A stretch of DNA of 64,000 bases from Clostridia bacterium (GCA_017472255.1 JAFUQU010000016.1:117684-181683), one strand, 5' to 3'. Counted from the stretch's first letter, positions 18,033-26,111 are shown. Numbers and translations: made by a program. Notes: a model not told the origin generated them from the sequence alone.

Positions 18033-18323
18033 TTATTTTTCGTCTTTCTCGGATTCGTCGCTTTCGCCGGACAAACGCTTTTTGGCATCCTCGACAGACT
18101 CGCCTTCCTTGGCGAACAGCTTTTCGATCATCTTGTCGTTGACCTTGTTGAACCCTTCCACTGCACCGGTTTCGATCTTCTTGTAACCCTCGACTGCGCC
18201 GGTTTCGATTTTTTTATAGCCGGCGACGACGCCCTCCTCGATCTTCTTGTAGCCGGCGACGACGCCTTCTTCGATTTTCTTCAGTCCCTCGCGGACGGTC
18301 TTTTCGGTGGTTTTCTTTTCCAT
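18033..18323 (-). CDS. Protein with five tandem 11-residue repeats, unknown function
   Basis: 96 residues. Residues 13-67 are five 11-residue units of the form GYKKIEEGVVA (GLKKIEEGVVA, GYKKIEEGVVA, GYKKIETGAVE, GYKKIETGAVE, GFNKVNDKMIE). Before them is a short charged head, after them an acidic tail (EGESVEDAKKRLSGESDESE). The 11-residue period suits an amphipathic helix lying along a membrane or a coiled stalk. There is no signal peptide. It has its own promoter with the same direct-repeat operator as the next gene. The function is unknown; membrane association is inference. Confidence 0.8.
   Translation of the reverse strand: MEKKTTEKTVREGLKKIEEGVVAGYKKIEEGVVAGYKKIETGAVEGYKKIETGAVEGFNKVNDKMIEKLFAKEGESVEDAKKRLSGESDESEKDEK
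18123..18287 (-). repeat. Five tandem 33-bp coding repeats
   Basis: These encode the 11-residue units of the repeat protein. Units 2-4 are most alike at DNA level (for example the recurring CGACGCCTTCTTCGAT/CGACGCCCTCCTCGAT pair on the plus strand), so recent expansion or contraction is likely. Confidence 0.75.
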
Positions 18324-18368
18324 GATTCTATCTCCTTATTATAGATGTGTTTCTGTTTTTGTGATATT

Positions 18369-18418
18369 ATTTTACCGCAGCGTTGTTTGCGTTTTGATTA
18401 AGAAATGTTTGCGTTTTG
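18369..18418 (-). promoter_or_regulatory. Promoter with 22-bp-spaced direct repeats, copy B
   Basis: On the minus strand, CAAAACGCAAACA at 18406-18418 and again at 18384-18396 are identical and start 22 bp apart. They are followed after 9 bp by the -10-like TAAAAT (18369-18374). The arrangement equals copy A upstream of the two-TM protein. It drives the 11-residue-repeat protein gene. Confidence 0.7.
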
Positions 18419-18667
18419 TTAATTCGGGATATTTTCCGAAAGCGCTTTTATCTTACAGAGTTAATCTGCGATCGGCATCCAGTGCATTTTGAACAGCATC
18501 TTTGGCATAGTCCTGACGCCACACGAATTACGGCACATTTGTACCAGAAAACTCATGACATATACGCTGTGTCGAGGTATTTAGGGCATTCATCAATTGA
18601 AATCACAACAAAATATTATATCCACTCAGACACAGAATCCTTGCGCAGCAGTCTTCAAATTCGTTAA
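18416..18667 (+). pseudogene. Tyrosine recombinase (integrase) C-terminal fragment
   Basis: The plus frame ends with DATRITAHLYQKTHDIYAVS, RYLGHSSIEITTKYYIHSD and TESLRSSLQIR, then TAA. It keeps the LGHSSIEIT box and the TTKYY nucleophile region of XerC/phage-type integrases. The usual HxLRH box is degenerate (PDATRITA). The first ~25 codons are not recognisable, and the N-terminal two thirds of the gene are missing. It lies about 220 bases from a tRNA-Ser gene, a common integration target. Bases 18606-18725 are related to a scar at 11.2 kb. Confidence 0.75.
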
Positions 18668-18742
18668 TAATTAATTTACAATTAAAAACGGCGAAACGTC
18701 CCGCACCCGTCATTTTTTGACGACAGTTTGACGACAAAAAGG
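18606..18742 (+). repeat. Recombinase-end scar, copy 2 (possible att-related sequence)
   Basis: Contains ACAACAAAATATTATATCC and, after ~50 bases, TTAAAAACGGCGAAACGTCC continuing to TTTTTTGACGACAG, then a second GTTTGACGACA. The blocks match 11163-11230 in the same orientation. The doubled TTTGACGACA element could be an arm-type or attachment site, but no exact duplicated core was found. Confidence 0.5.
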
Positions 18743-18860
18743 AGGTATAAAGGTGGGGTAAAAGTGGAATCACGACTCTCCTGATATGAATCATTCTCAT
18801 CTGCCATCATGCGAAAAAGTGGCTTAAATACTGGATTTTTCGGCTTTTTGCAAAGAAAAA

Positions 18861-18884
18861 GAGCATCTGATTTCTCAGATGCTC
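18861..18884 (-). terminator. Terminator of the tRNA-Ser operon
   Basis: Perfect 10-bp stem GAGCATCTGA (18861-18870) / TCAGATGCTC (18875-18884) with a TTTC loop. On the minus strand it is followed by TTTTTCTTT. It lies just past the 3' end of tRNA-Ser(GCU). Confidence 0.85.
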
Positions 18885-18978
18885 TGGCGGAGAAGGAGAG
18901 ATTTGAACTCTCGCGCCGGGAATCCCCGGCCTACACCCTTAGCAGGGGCGCCTCTTCGGCCAACTTGAGTACTTCTCC
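18885..18978 (-). tRNA. tRNA-Ser (GCU)
   Basis: Minus-strand cloverleaf with acceptor stem GGAGAAG/CTTCTCC, discriminator G and an encoded CCA (18885-18887). There is a long variable arm (GCCGGGGATTCCCGGC) as in class II tRNAs, and a T arm GAGAGTTCAAATCTCTC. The anticodon loop CTGCTAA gives anticodon GCU, reading AGC/AGU. The mature part without CCA is 18888-18978. Confidence 0.93.
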
Positions 18979-19021
18979 ATGTGGTTCCGAACCGAATATT
19001 CAATTGAAGAGGGAAAGCGTT

Positions 19022-19112
19022 TGGCGGAGGGAGTGAGATTCGAACTCACGGCTCCCTCACGAGAGTCACCGGTTTTCAAGACCGGCTCCTTAAACCGCTC
19101 GGACATCCCTCC
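19022..19112 (-). tRNA. tRNA-Ser (UGA)
   Basis: Minus-strand cloverleaf with acceptor GGAGGGA/TCCCTCC, discriminator G and an encoded CCA (19022-19024). It has a class II variable arm, and the anticodon loop CTTGAAA gives anticodon UGA. The T arm is GTGAGTTCGAATCTCAC. It is transcribed first, followed by tRNA-Ser(GCU) 43 bases downstream. Confidence 0.93.
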
Positions 19113-19146
19113 GGGTTCAATCGGTGCTGCTTGATGCAACATTGAT

Positions 19147-19175
19147 ATTATACCATAACTTTGACCGCTTGTCAA
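19147..19175 (-). promoter_or_regulatory. Consensus sigma-A promoter of the tRNA-Ser pair
   Basis: Minus strand TTGACA (19170-19175), 17-bp spacer, TATAAT (19147-19152). Both hexamers are perfect. It sits 35 bases before the tRNA-Ser(UGA) 5' end. Confidence 0.88.
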
Positions 19176-19218
19176 GTGGTTTTTCAAAAAAACTGAAAAT
19201 TGCAATGGAAAATTCAGG

Positions 19219-19260
19219 GGAGAAGAAAGTGCCGCCATTAGGTGAAGCACTTCCTTCTCC
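19219..19260 (-). terminator. Probable terminator of the glycyl radical enzyme gene
   Basis: A 14-bp stem with one mismatch, 19219-19232 against 19247-19260, loop of 14 bases. It lies 8 bases past the stop codon. On the minus strand the T run after the stem is weak (AATTTT after 8 bases). Confidence 0.5.
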
Positions 19261-19267
19261 TCCTGCC

Positions 19268-21447
19268 CTATATCCGAGCGGCGCGGGCAATGACCTCATT
19301 CTGCTGTGTACGGGAAAGCTTCACGAAGTAGAAGCTGTAGCCGCAGACGCGGACAAGGAGGTCGCGGTGCTGATCGGGGTGAACCTGCGCATCCCGCAGC
19401 GCCGCCGCATCAAGCAGGTTAAACTGCAATGTGGAGCCGCCCGCTTCCAAAAACTGCCTCACAATGCTGGCAAGCACCGTCTGACCGCGCTCGCCGTCCA
19501 GCTTCGGCAGCGTCATTTCCAGCGCAAAGGAATCGGTGAATTCGGTCAGATCCAGCCGCGCGGTGCTGTGAAGCATATGCAGCGGCGTGATGCCCGTGAG
19601 AAATTCGCTGGGCGACAGACCGCGGGAGAGGGGATAGCCCGCTTTTCGTCCATCCGGCGTGGCGGACGTGCGCTCGCCTAACGGGCGGAAGATTTCATGG
19701 GCGTAGAACGCGGGATAATAGCGTCCGCCCCGGCCGTTTGTCTGACCGGACACGCCGGACAGATCGTGCAGCACTTTCGCGGAGAAGGCATCTAACGTTT
19801 CGTCGCCAGTGCAGTGCTTGGGAATGCGGTTGATGATATACTGGCGCAGCGGCTCGTTGCCCTCAAAGTCCTTGTCGAGAATTTCCACAAGTGCTGGGAC
19901 AGTCACCCTCCCCTCATCGAAGCAGAGTACCTTCACCGCCCAAAGAGAGTCGATGAAGGTGGCGGGCGCCACCATGGACAGGGCGGTGGAGGCGTATTTC
20001 GACCCGCCAGCCGCAGCATCCCGACCCGATTCCACGCAGCCGGTGAGCATGGTGCTGTACAGGGGCAGGGGATTAAACTTGGCCCAATGCTGCTCCACCT
20101 CGTTCTTGGCGGCGACCACCTTTCGTGATAAGCCTTCACATCGGCGATGGCGGCGGTATACAGGCTGTCGAAATCGGCGTAATTCCCTCGGCGCAGGGTT
20201 TCCAGCAGAATCCGGGGCAGACCGATCCATGTGTCCGCGCGCGTGCAGACCTCCGTACCGCCCAGCACGATCTCGTGACAGCCGCCCGCCACATAAAGAC
20301 GGGCGTCCCGTACATCCTGCCCATGCTTTACCCGGGCGGCGATATGGGTTTCGTCGTTCATGAGAACCAACACCGGCAGTCCGGACAGCTGGATTTCAAT
20401 CATCCGGTCAAAATAGGCTTTGGGATGTGCCTTCGACACCCGGCAGTCGAATTTCACATTGGCGGTGCGGGTGATCAGCTCGGCGCGAAGAATCAGGTCG
20501 GTGACGGCGTTGTACACCACATTTCCGTCCATATCACAGCCGCCCAGAACGATGGTGGTGGAGGTTTCCCGGGGATTGGTGTTTTCCTCAAAGCGGACGG
20601 CGGTGTAATAAAGCAGGGAGCAGAACAGGTCGAGAGCCTCGTTCTCCGTGATTCTGCCTGCCTCCAGATCGCGTTCGTAGTAAGGATAGAGCATCCGATC
20701 CAGATGTCCGTAAGTACTGATGCCGATGCCCTCCAGCGTGCCCACCGCTTCCCGGCAGAAGACGATGGCGGCCAGCGCTTCATAAAAGGTTTCGGGCGGA
20801 TTTTCCGGCACCCGGGCGGCAGAGTCGGCGATATGGCTGTAATAGGCGCGGTCAGCCTTATCCTGTGCTTGTGCGGCGAGACGTGCGGCTTCGGCGGAGA
20901 AGCGGAGGGAAAGCTCCCGCAGGATGCCCAGCGATTCGACGGCGGCGTTATAGAAGGGCAGCTTATCGGGATCGGTACAGGACGCGCGGTACGCTTCGGC
21001 GCGGGCGCGCAGACCGGACAGCCCCAGCTTCAGAATATCGTCATAGTTCAGCGCGTGATGATCGTGTCCCACCGGGTTATTCCAGTTATGGATGAAGCCC
21101 TCCCAGCGATCGTTCTCGAAATATTTTCCGTAGGTGTCCGCCATTGCGCCGCCTTTGACGTTGTATAGAAAGGCGCCGCCGCTGGGACAATCCAGTCCGC
21201 CCCAGATTTTGCGGGGACGTCCGCCGTCAAACTGGAACCAGAACGGATAATGCCGGAAAATATGGACGTTGCTATTTTGAACCAGAGTCCGCAGCTGTTC
21301 TGTTTTCTGAACCTCGGGATGGGCGTCTCGGTACACTTCGTACATGGCGTCCAGCGTCTGCTTCATTTGCCCGCATTTTGGATCAAAGCTGTCGTAGAAT
21401 TCCTCCAGCTCGCCGGTGAGCGGCTGATAACGGTCGATTGCAACCAT
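19268..21447 (-). pseudogene. Glycyl radical enzyme (pyruvate formate-lyase family), frameshifted
   Basis: Two overlapping frames together give one ~725-residue glycyl radical enzyme. The N-terminal frame (21447 to about 20122) starts MVAIDRYQPLTGELEEFYDS and holds VAGGCHEIVLGG near residue 390; its Cys matches the thiyl-radical Cys of GCxE-type enzymes. The C-terminal frame (about 20128 to 19268) continues KVVAAKNEVEQHWAKFNPLP and ends with the glycyl radical site LLVRVCGYSFYFVKLS. The frame changes at 20121-20124, in the minus-strand run GAAAGG, where one more A would restore the frame. This is either a true pseudogene or a sequence error. No radical-SAM activase is in the window. The substrate is unknown; neighbours suggest sugar-acid or polyol metabolism. 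Confidence 0.85.
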
Positions 21448-21465
21448 GGCAGATCACCCCACAAT

Positions 21466-22767
21466 TTATTTTGCATTTGGAAGATACGCGCCCAGCTTGC
21501 GCAGACTTTCATGCAGCGCGGGAATCTTCACACCGCGCACGTCGCCGCCACAGCCGCAGGACAGCGCCGCCGCCGTTCCGGCAGCCTGACCGGTGATGAA
21601 GCAGCCGGGCATGACCCGCACCGACGCCTGCATCTGACGGTCGGTGCCGATGCAGCGTCCGGCGATGAGCAGGTTGGAGAAGGACACGGGAATCAGCGAA
21701 CGGTAGGGAATGCCGTAGGATTCGCCCCTTTTATAATGCAGATCCTGTTGATACTCCTTCAGGAAGCGCTCGTATTCCGCCTTGTCGGTGGACATGACAT
21801 GGATGTCCACCGGGTAACAGTAGCGTCCGATTTCGTCGTCGAAGACAGCGCGGGAGATAAAGTCGTTCACGTTCAGCGTGTAGTCGCAGACAATACGCCG
21901 CGATTCGCGCACGCCCAGCATAGTTCCGGTATAGACCAGCGTCATGTTTTCGTAGCCGGGCAGGTATTTTCTATAGTAAGTCTCATATTCCTCCAGCAGA
22001 CTTCGGCTGTAGATCATAGCTCCGGTCAGCGAGGTCTCGTCGGTGGTATCCACGCCGAAAGCGTGACCGATGTTGCCGCCGCCGATGCCGTTCTTGCTGT
22101 CTACGGCGAAGAAGCCGGGCAGGTGTCGGTCGTGCTTTGTGAACACGCCGTCGGCGAAGGCTTGCTCCAGCATGGAGGAATCCCCCTTTGTGCGGCGGGA
22201 GAAGTCGATGTTCGCCCAGAGGGAGCAAAGGGTAGAGGGCATGACGTTTCCGTCCTTATCGCCCTTTTCGTATCTGCCGCCGCCGAAGGCACAGAGATCG
22301 CCGTCGCCGGTGCAGTCCACGTAAACGTCGGCTTTGACAGCGAACAGCCCGCTCTTGGCCGAAAGCACCACATAATCGATATGATCGCCGGATGCCACCA
22401 CGTCGCAAACGGTCGTAAAGAAAGAGAATTTCACGCCCGACTGGGTCATCATTTTATCGTAGGCTTTTTTCAGTTCTTCCACCTTGATGGGCGTCCAGTA
22501 GCTGTTCAGCGGAACGTCGCGGGAGACCAGCTTCCGCAGCTCCCAGCCGATGCCCGAGGCGAGGACGTTCACGCCGTCGTCGAAGGGGGCGAAGGCGGGG
22601 ACGAGACCTGCTGCCGCCACGCCGCCAAAGCTGCCTTGAGATTCGGCGAGAAAGACGCTCTTTCCCTGACGCGCCGCCGCGATAGCAGCGGAGACGCCCG
22701 CCGGACCGCCGCCCGCTACGAACACGTCAACGGTATATTTGGTATCGAGAGTACGCTTATAAATCAT
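21466..22767 (-). CDS. FAD-dependent oxidoreductase (FAD_oxidored type)
   Basis: A 433-residue flavoprotein. It opens with the dinucleotide-binding fold VDVFVAGGGPAGVSAAIAAA and has LAESQGSFGGVAAAGLVPAF, then VDCTGDGDLCAFGGG. Near the C terminus come LLIAGRCIGTDRQMQASVRV and CFITGQAAGTAAALS, as in the PF12831-like family. The best start is ATG 22767, 6 bases after AGGTG; GTG and ATG codons just upstream are alternatives. It is 18 bases from the glycyl radical enzyme start and is co-transcribed with it. The substrate is not known. Such enzymes often sit in clostridial and Bacteroidetes carbohydrate loci. Confidence 0.85.
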   Translation of the reverse strand: MIYKRTLDTKYTVDVFVAGGGPAGVSAAIAAARQGKSVFLAESQGSFGGVAAAGLVPAFAPFDDGVNVLASGIGWELRKLVSRDVPLNSYWTPIKVEELKKAYDKMMTQSGVKFSFFTTVCDVVASGDHIDYVVLSAKSGLFAVKADVYVDCTGDGDLCAFGGGRYEKGDKDGNVMPSTLCSLWANIDFSRRTKGDSSMLEQAFADGVFTKHDRHLPGFFAVDSKNGIGGGNIGHAFGVDTTDETSLTGAMIYSRSLLEEYETYYRKYLPGYENMTLVYTGTMLGVRESRRIVCDYTLNVNDFISRAVFDDEIGRYCYPVDIHVMSTDKAEYERFLKEYQQDLHYKRGESYGIPYRSLIPVSFSNLLIAGRCIGTDRQMQASVRVMPGCFITGQAAGTAAALSCGCGGDVRGVKIPALHESLRKLGAYLPNAK

Positions 22768-22792
22768 GTGCATCACCTGTTGTTTTTACTCC

Positions 22793-22821
22793 ATTTTACA
22801 GGATGAAGCGCCGTTTGTCAA
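22793..22821 (-). promoter_or_regulatory. Promoter of the FAD oxidoreductase-GRE operon
   Basis: Minus strand TTGACA (22816-22821), 17-bp spacer, TAAAAT (22793-22798), 26 bases before the start codon. It lies between the AraC gene end and the oxidoreductase start. Confidence 0.75.
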
Positions 22822-22886
22822 GTCATTTTCGCAATGATGTTTGAAATGTCCCGTTTTTATGAGGATTTCCCGGATGCAAGCGTGGA

Positions 22887-23675
22887 TTATCGTTCGGTCT
22901 GGCGCAGAAATTCGCTGACCGACTGCCCGTAAATCTGCCGGAACTTGCGGCAGAGGTAGGGCAAGCTGTTGAAGCCCGCGCGGACGGCTGCTTCGCTCAG
23001 GCTGCATTCGCCCGAGCGCACCAGCAGCTTCACATACTCCAGCCGGAGCGTCAGGCGGTAGCGGATGGGCGGCTGTCCGGTGTATTCGGTGAACAGGCGC
23101 CGGAAGGTACTCTCGCTCATGGCGGCGGCGCGGGCGTAATCGCTGATGGGACGCTCGGAGGTGAAATCAGCGTCGATGGCGCACTTGGCGTCGTGGATGG
23201 CGCGGTATTTCACGGGAATTTCGGGGGGCGAGGAGCTGACGCAGTAGTCCAGCAGACCGTAGAGACAGGACGCCGCCGTCAGCTCGCTGAACCGGGTATC
23301 TCCGTTCGCGGCGGCAATGAGCGTCTGGAAGCAGTCGGCGGCGTGGGCGTCCATATCGCTCACCGGAAGCTGACCGTAGGAATGGCGGAAGACGGCGGCT
23401 TCGCAGTCGATATGGATGGACAGCAGGTGCGTTTCGGTGAGGTAGACCGACGTTCGCGCACAATTGCGTGCGAACCAGGTGATTTTGTCCGGGGTCAGAA
23501 GAATATCCTCCTGTCCCGGCATGGAACAGCGGACGCTGCCTTTAAGCATGACGATCAGGGTATCGGCGGGGGTTCCGTGCGCCATATGCGCCGTATGTCC
23601 GGCGGCGTAGCGGATGCTGAACACCGAGAAGCCCCGGTAGCGGTTCAGGTCGCCGATGGAAAAGTATTCTTTCAT
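22887..23675 (-). CDS. AraC-family transcriptional regulator
   Basis: A 263-residue regulator: an N-terminal cupin-like sensor domain (FSVFSIRYAAGHTAHMAHGT, then LIVMLKGSVRCSMPGQ) and two C-terminal helix-turn-helix motifs (PISDYARAAAMSESTFRRLF and CSLSEAAVRAGFNSLPYLCR). ATG 23675 follows GGAGGTG. Longer in-frame starts upstream have no ribosome site and would run through the promoter. It lies upstream of the FAD oxidoreductase/GRE genes and divergent from the uronate operon. It probably controls one or both in response to a sugar or uronate (inference). Confidence 0.9.
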   Translation of the reverse strand: MKEYFSIGDLNRYRGFSVFSIRYAAGHTAHMAHGTPADTLIVMLKGSVRCSMPGQEDILLTPDKITWFARNCARTSVYLTETHLLSIHIDCEAAVFRHSYGQLPVSDMDAHAADCFQTLIAAANGDTRFSELTAASCLYGLLDYCVSSSPPEIPVKYRAIHDAKCAIDADFTSERPISDYARAAAMSESTFRRLFTEYTGQPPIRYRLTLRLEYVKLLVRSGECSLSEAAVRAGFNSLPYLCRKFRQIYGQSVSEFLRQTER

Positions 23676-23694
23676 GGAATCACCTCCTGCCTCA

Positions 23695-23723
23695 ATTATA
23701 ACACAAACGTATGGATATGGCAA
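23695..23723 (-). promoter_or_regulatory. Promoter of the AraC gene
   Basis: Minus strand TTGCCA (23718-23723), 17-bp spacer, TATAAT (23695-23700). It lies in the 151-bp divergent intergenic region with the uronate operon promoter. Confidence 0.8.
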
Positions 23724-23765
23724 GCGTTTTGAGCGAAAAGTGCAACATTTTAACGGAAACGTGTA

Positions 23766-23794
23766 TTGCAAATGGCACTTGTTTGAAGTATAAT
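23766..23794 (+). promoter_or_regulatory. Promoter of the uronate operon
   Basis: TTGCAA (23766-23771), 17-bp spacer, TATAAT (23789-23794), about 32 bases before the first start codon. No clear AraC half-sites could be picked out by eye. Confidence 0.8.
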
Positions 23795-23826
23795 GGAAAA
23801 GAAAAGTTACCGAAAGGATGATATAT

Positions 23827-24777
23827 ATGCTGCTGACCGATTATTTTCGTTCCGCGCCCGATCTGACCTGGGATATTGCGCTCCAGTGCGGCGTCCGGCA
23901 TGGCACGATACGCCTGCCTGAGGACGACGAATTCGACGTGACCTCCCTTACGCATCTGCGCGCCGTCACCGAGCGCTTTCAATCTCACGGCATTACGCCG
24001 CTGATTGTCGAGCCTCTGCCCAACGAACTGCATGACCACATTAAGTCCGGCGATGAGAAGCGGGACGAATGCATCGATAAATTTATTACATTGATGAAAA
24101 ATTTGCATGAGGTGGGCATTACCACCGTCTGCTTCAATTTCATGGCGCACTACGGCTGGACGCGCACCGCCCACGATCTTCCCGAGCGCGGCGGCGCAAA
24201 GGTTACGGGCTTTTCCCTGAACGATTTCCAGCCCGACGATTTCACGCTTACCCACGAGCAGATGTGGGACAACTTTACATACTTCGTCAAAGCCGCCGTC
24301 CCCTACGCTGAAAAGTACAACATCCAATTAGCCCTCCATCCCGACGATCCACCGCTGCCGACCCTCGGCGGCGTGGCAAGAATCTTCACCAGCCTTGACG
24401 CGATACAGCAGGGAATTCACACGGTGGAATCGCCGAATCTGGGTGTAACCTTCTGTCAGGCGTGCTATCGTCTGATGGGCGAGCGGCTGGAGGACGCTAT
24501 CCCGGCACTGGCGGATAAGATTTTCTTCATCCACTTCCGCAACGTCTGCGGCAACAAAACCTGCTTCCGCGAAACCTTCCACGACAACGGCGAAATCGAC
24601 ATGGCGGCGGCCATGCGGCTGTACCTTGAAAACGGTGTAGACGTGCCGATTCGGGTTGATCATGTGCCCACGCTGGCGGGCGAAGCCATCGGCAACGCGG
24701 GCTACGACGTGCTGGGACGGCTGTTCGCCATCGGCTACATGAAGGGCATTATTGAGGCAGCGGAGGGCGGCAGATGA
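23827..24777 (+). CDS. Mannonate dehydratase-like protein (UxuA family, divergent)
   Basis: A 316-residue TIM-barrel protein related to UxuA, which dehydrates D-mannonate to 2-keto-3-deoxygluconate. Family segments are GITTVCFNFMAHYGWTRT, ALHPDDPPLPTLGGVARIFT, KIFFIHFRNVCGN followed by FRETFHDNGEIDM, and VPIRVDHVPTL; these include the metal-binding Cys, His and Asp positions. It is shorter than typical UxuA (about 350-390 residues), and the canonical N-terminal GVVGALHDIP region is replaced by GVRHGTIRLPEDDE. ATG 23827 is preferred because the ribosome site GAAAGGA abuts ATG 23818. It is first in the uronate operon and overlaps uxaC by 4 bases. Confidence 0.8.
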   Translation: MLLTDYFRSAPDLTWDIALQCGVRHGTIRLPEDDEFDVTSLTHLRAVTERFQSHGITPLIVEPLPNELHDHIKSGDEKRDECIDKFITLMKNLHEVGITTVCFNFMAHYGWTRTAHDLPERGGAKVTGFSLNDFQPDDFTLTHEQMWDNFTYFVKAAVPYAEKYNIQLALHPDDPPLPTLGGVARIFTSLDAIQQGIHTVESPNLGVTFCQACYRLMGERLEDAIPALADKIFFIHFRNVCGNKTCFRETFHDNGEIDMAAAMRLYLENGVDVPIRVDHVPTLAGEAIGNAGYDVLGRLFAIGYMKGIIEAAEGGR

Positions 24778-26111
24778 ACGACAATTTTTTGCTGTATTCC
24801 GAACTCGCCCGGCGGCTTTACGGCGAGGTGCGCGGTCTGCCGGTCATCGATTACCACAACCATATCCCGCTGACCGATCTGCGGGACGGACGGCGTTATG
24901 AAAACCTCACAGACCTGTGGATTTCCGCCGACCCATACAAACACCGTCTCATGCGTATCTGCGGCGTTCCCGAGGAAAAAATCACCGGCGGCGCGTCCGA
25001 TTATGAGAAATTCCGCGCGTGGAGCCATATCTTCCCGTCGCTGATGGGCACGCCGGTTTACGACTGGAGCCTGATGGAGCTTTGGCGGGTCTTTAGCATC
25101 GAGCTTTTCCCCAGCGATGACACCGCGGACGAAATCTGGTCAAATGCCAATGAGCAGCTGAAAACGCTGACCATTCACACGCTGCTGGAACGCTTCAACG
25201 TGGCGTATATGTCCCCGGTGGCGTCGGTGCTGGACGACGTGAGCTGGTACGAGAGCCAGCCCCAGTACGCCCCCTCCCTTCGCGGGGATGACGCGGCGTC
25301 GCCTAATGCTGACTTCGCGGCGAAGCTGGCGGCGTCGAGCGGGCTCGCCACCGGAACGTTCGACGAATATCTCGCCGCGCTGGACAGCCGTCTGGACGCT
25401 TTTGTGCAGGCGGGATGCCGGTTCGCCGACCATGCGCTGGACGACGGCTTCGCCTATCTGCATGAGGATGGAAGGAACGACGCCCGCTACGCCAATCTGC
25501 TGGCGGGGAAGCAGCTGGACGAACACGATCAAGCCGCGCTGTCCTGCGCTGTTCTGCGGCATCTTGGGCGCGAGTACGGTCGGCGGGGGCTGACCATGCA
25601 GCTGCATATGGGCGCGACCCGTCGAACCAGCAGCCGTCTGCGGGAACTGGTCGGTGCGGCGGGAGGCTATGCCGCCATCGGCAGCGTGGATGTATCGGGC
25701 ATCGTTAAGCTGCTGGACGATATCGAGCAGAGCGGCGAACTTCCCCGGACGATGCTCTTTACGCTGAATCCGGCGTACAACGAGGCGCTGTCCATTCTGT
25801 CCGGCTCCTTTTCCAAGGACGGCGAACCCGCCATCGTTTCGCAGGGTCCCGCGTGGTGGTGGTGCGACCATAAGGAGGGCATCCGTCAGGTGTTCGACAG
25901 TCTGTCCGCTTATTCGGTGCTGTCAACCTTCATCGGCATGACCACCGATTCGCGAAGCGTGCTGTCCTTTGTCCGGCACGACTATTTCCGCCGCATTCTC
26001 TGCGGCTGGCTGGCAGACAAGGTGGAGCGGGGCGAGTTCCCCGACCGTCCGGACGATCTTGCGTCCATCGCGCGGAAGGTATGCTATGAAAACGCGCGCA
26101 ATATTATATAA
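24774..26111 (+). CDS. uxaC: Glucuronate isomerase
   Basis: A 445-residue uronate isomerase of the amidohydrolase superfamily. It interconverts D-glucuronate with D-fructuronate, and galacturonate with tagaturonate. The metal site starts at VIDYHNHIPLTDL near residue 24. The DLWISADPYKHRLMRICGVP, GTPVYDWSLMELWRVFSI and FIGMTTDSRSVLSFVRHDYF segments correspond to the family. The latter is the usual SFPRHEYFRR-like end region. It overlaps the dehydratase gene by 4 bases and precedes the fructuronate reductase by 14. It is a complete gene. Confidence 0.92.
   Translation: MNDNFLLYSELARRLYGEVRGLPVIDYHNHIPLTDLRDGRRYENLTDLWISADPYKHRLMRICGVPEEKITGGASDYEKFRAWSHIFPSLMGTPVYDWSLMELWRVFSIELFPSDDTADEIWSNANEQLKTLTIHTLLERFNVAYMSPVASVLDDVSWYESQPQYAPSLRGDDAASPNADFAAKLAASSGLATGTFDEYLAALDSRLDAFVQAGCRFADHALDDGFAYLHEDGRNDARYANLLAGKQLDEHDQAALSCAVLRHLGREYGRRGLTMQLHMGATRRTSSRLRELVGAAGGYAAIGSVDVSGIVKLLDDIEQSGELPRTMLFTLNPAYNEALSILSGSFSKDGEPAIVSQGPAWWWCDHKEGIRQVFDSLSAYSVLSTFIGMTTDSRSVLSFVRHDYFRRILCGWLADKVERGEFPDRPDDLASIARKVCYENARNII

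Noticed and set aside
18123..18287. Short regular repeats that might be a CRISPR array
   Set aside because: The 33-bp units are contiguous, in frame, code for 11-residue repeats and have no spacers. No CRISPR array was found elsewhere in the window.
18606..18742. Exact attL/attR core matching the tRNA-Ser 3' ends
   Set aside because: The scar sequences were compared by eye with both tRNA 3' ends and no shared run of useful length was found.
24774..26111. Minus-strand frames inside uxaC and the other operon genes as overlapping genes
   Set aside because: All follow the third-position GC bias of the plus-strand genes and lack starts with ribosome sites.
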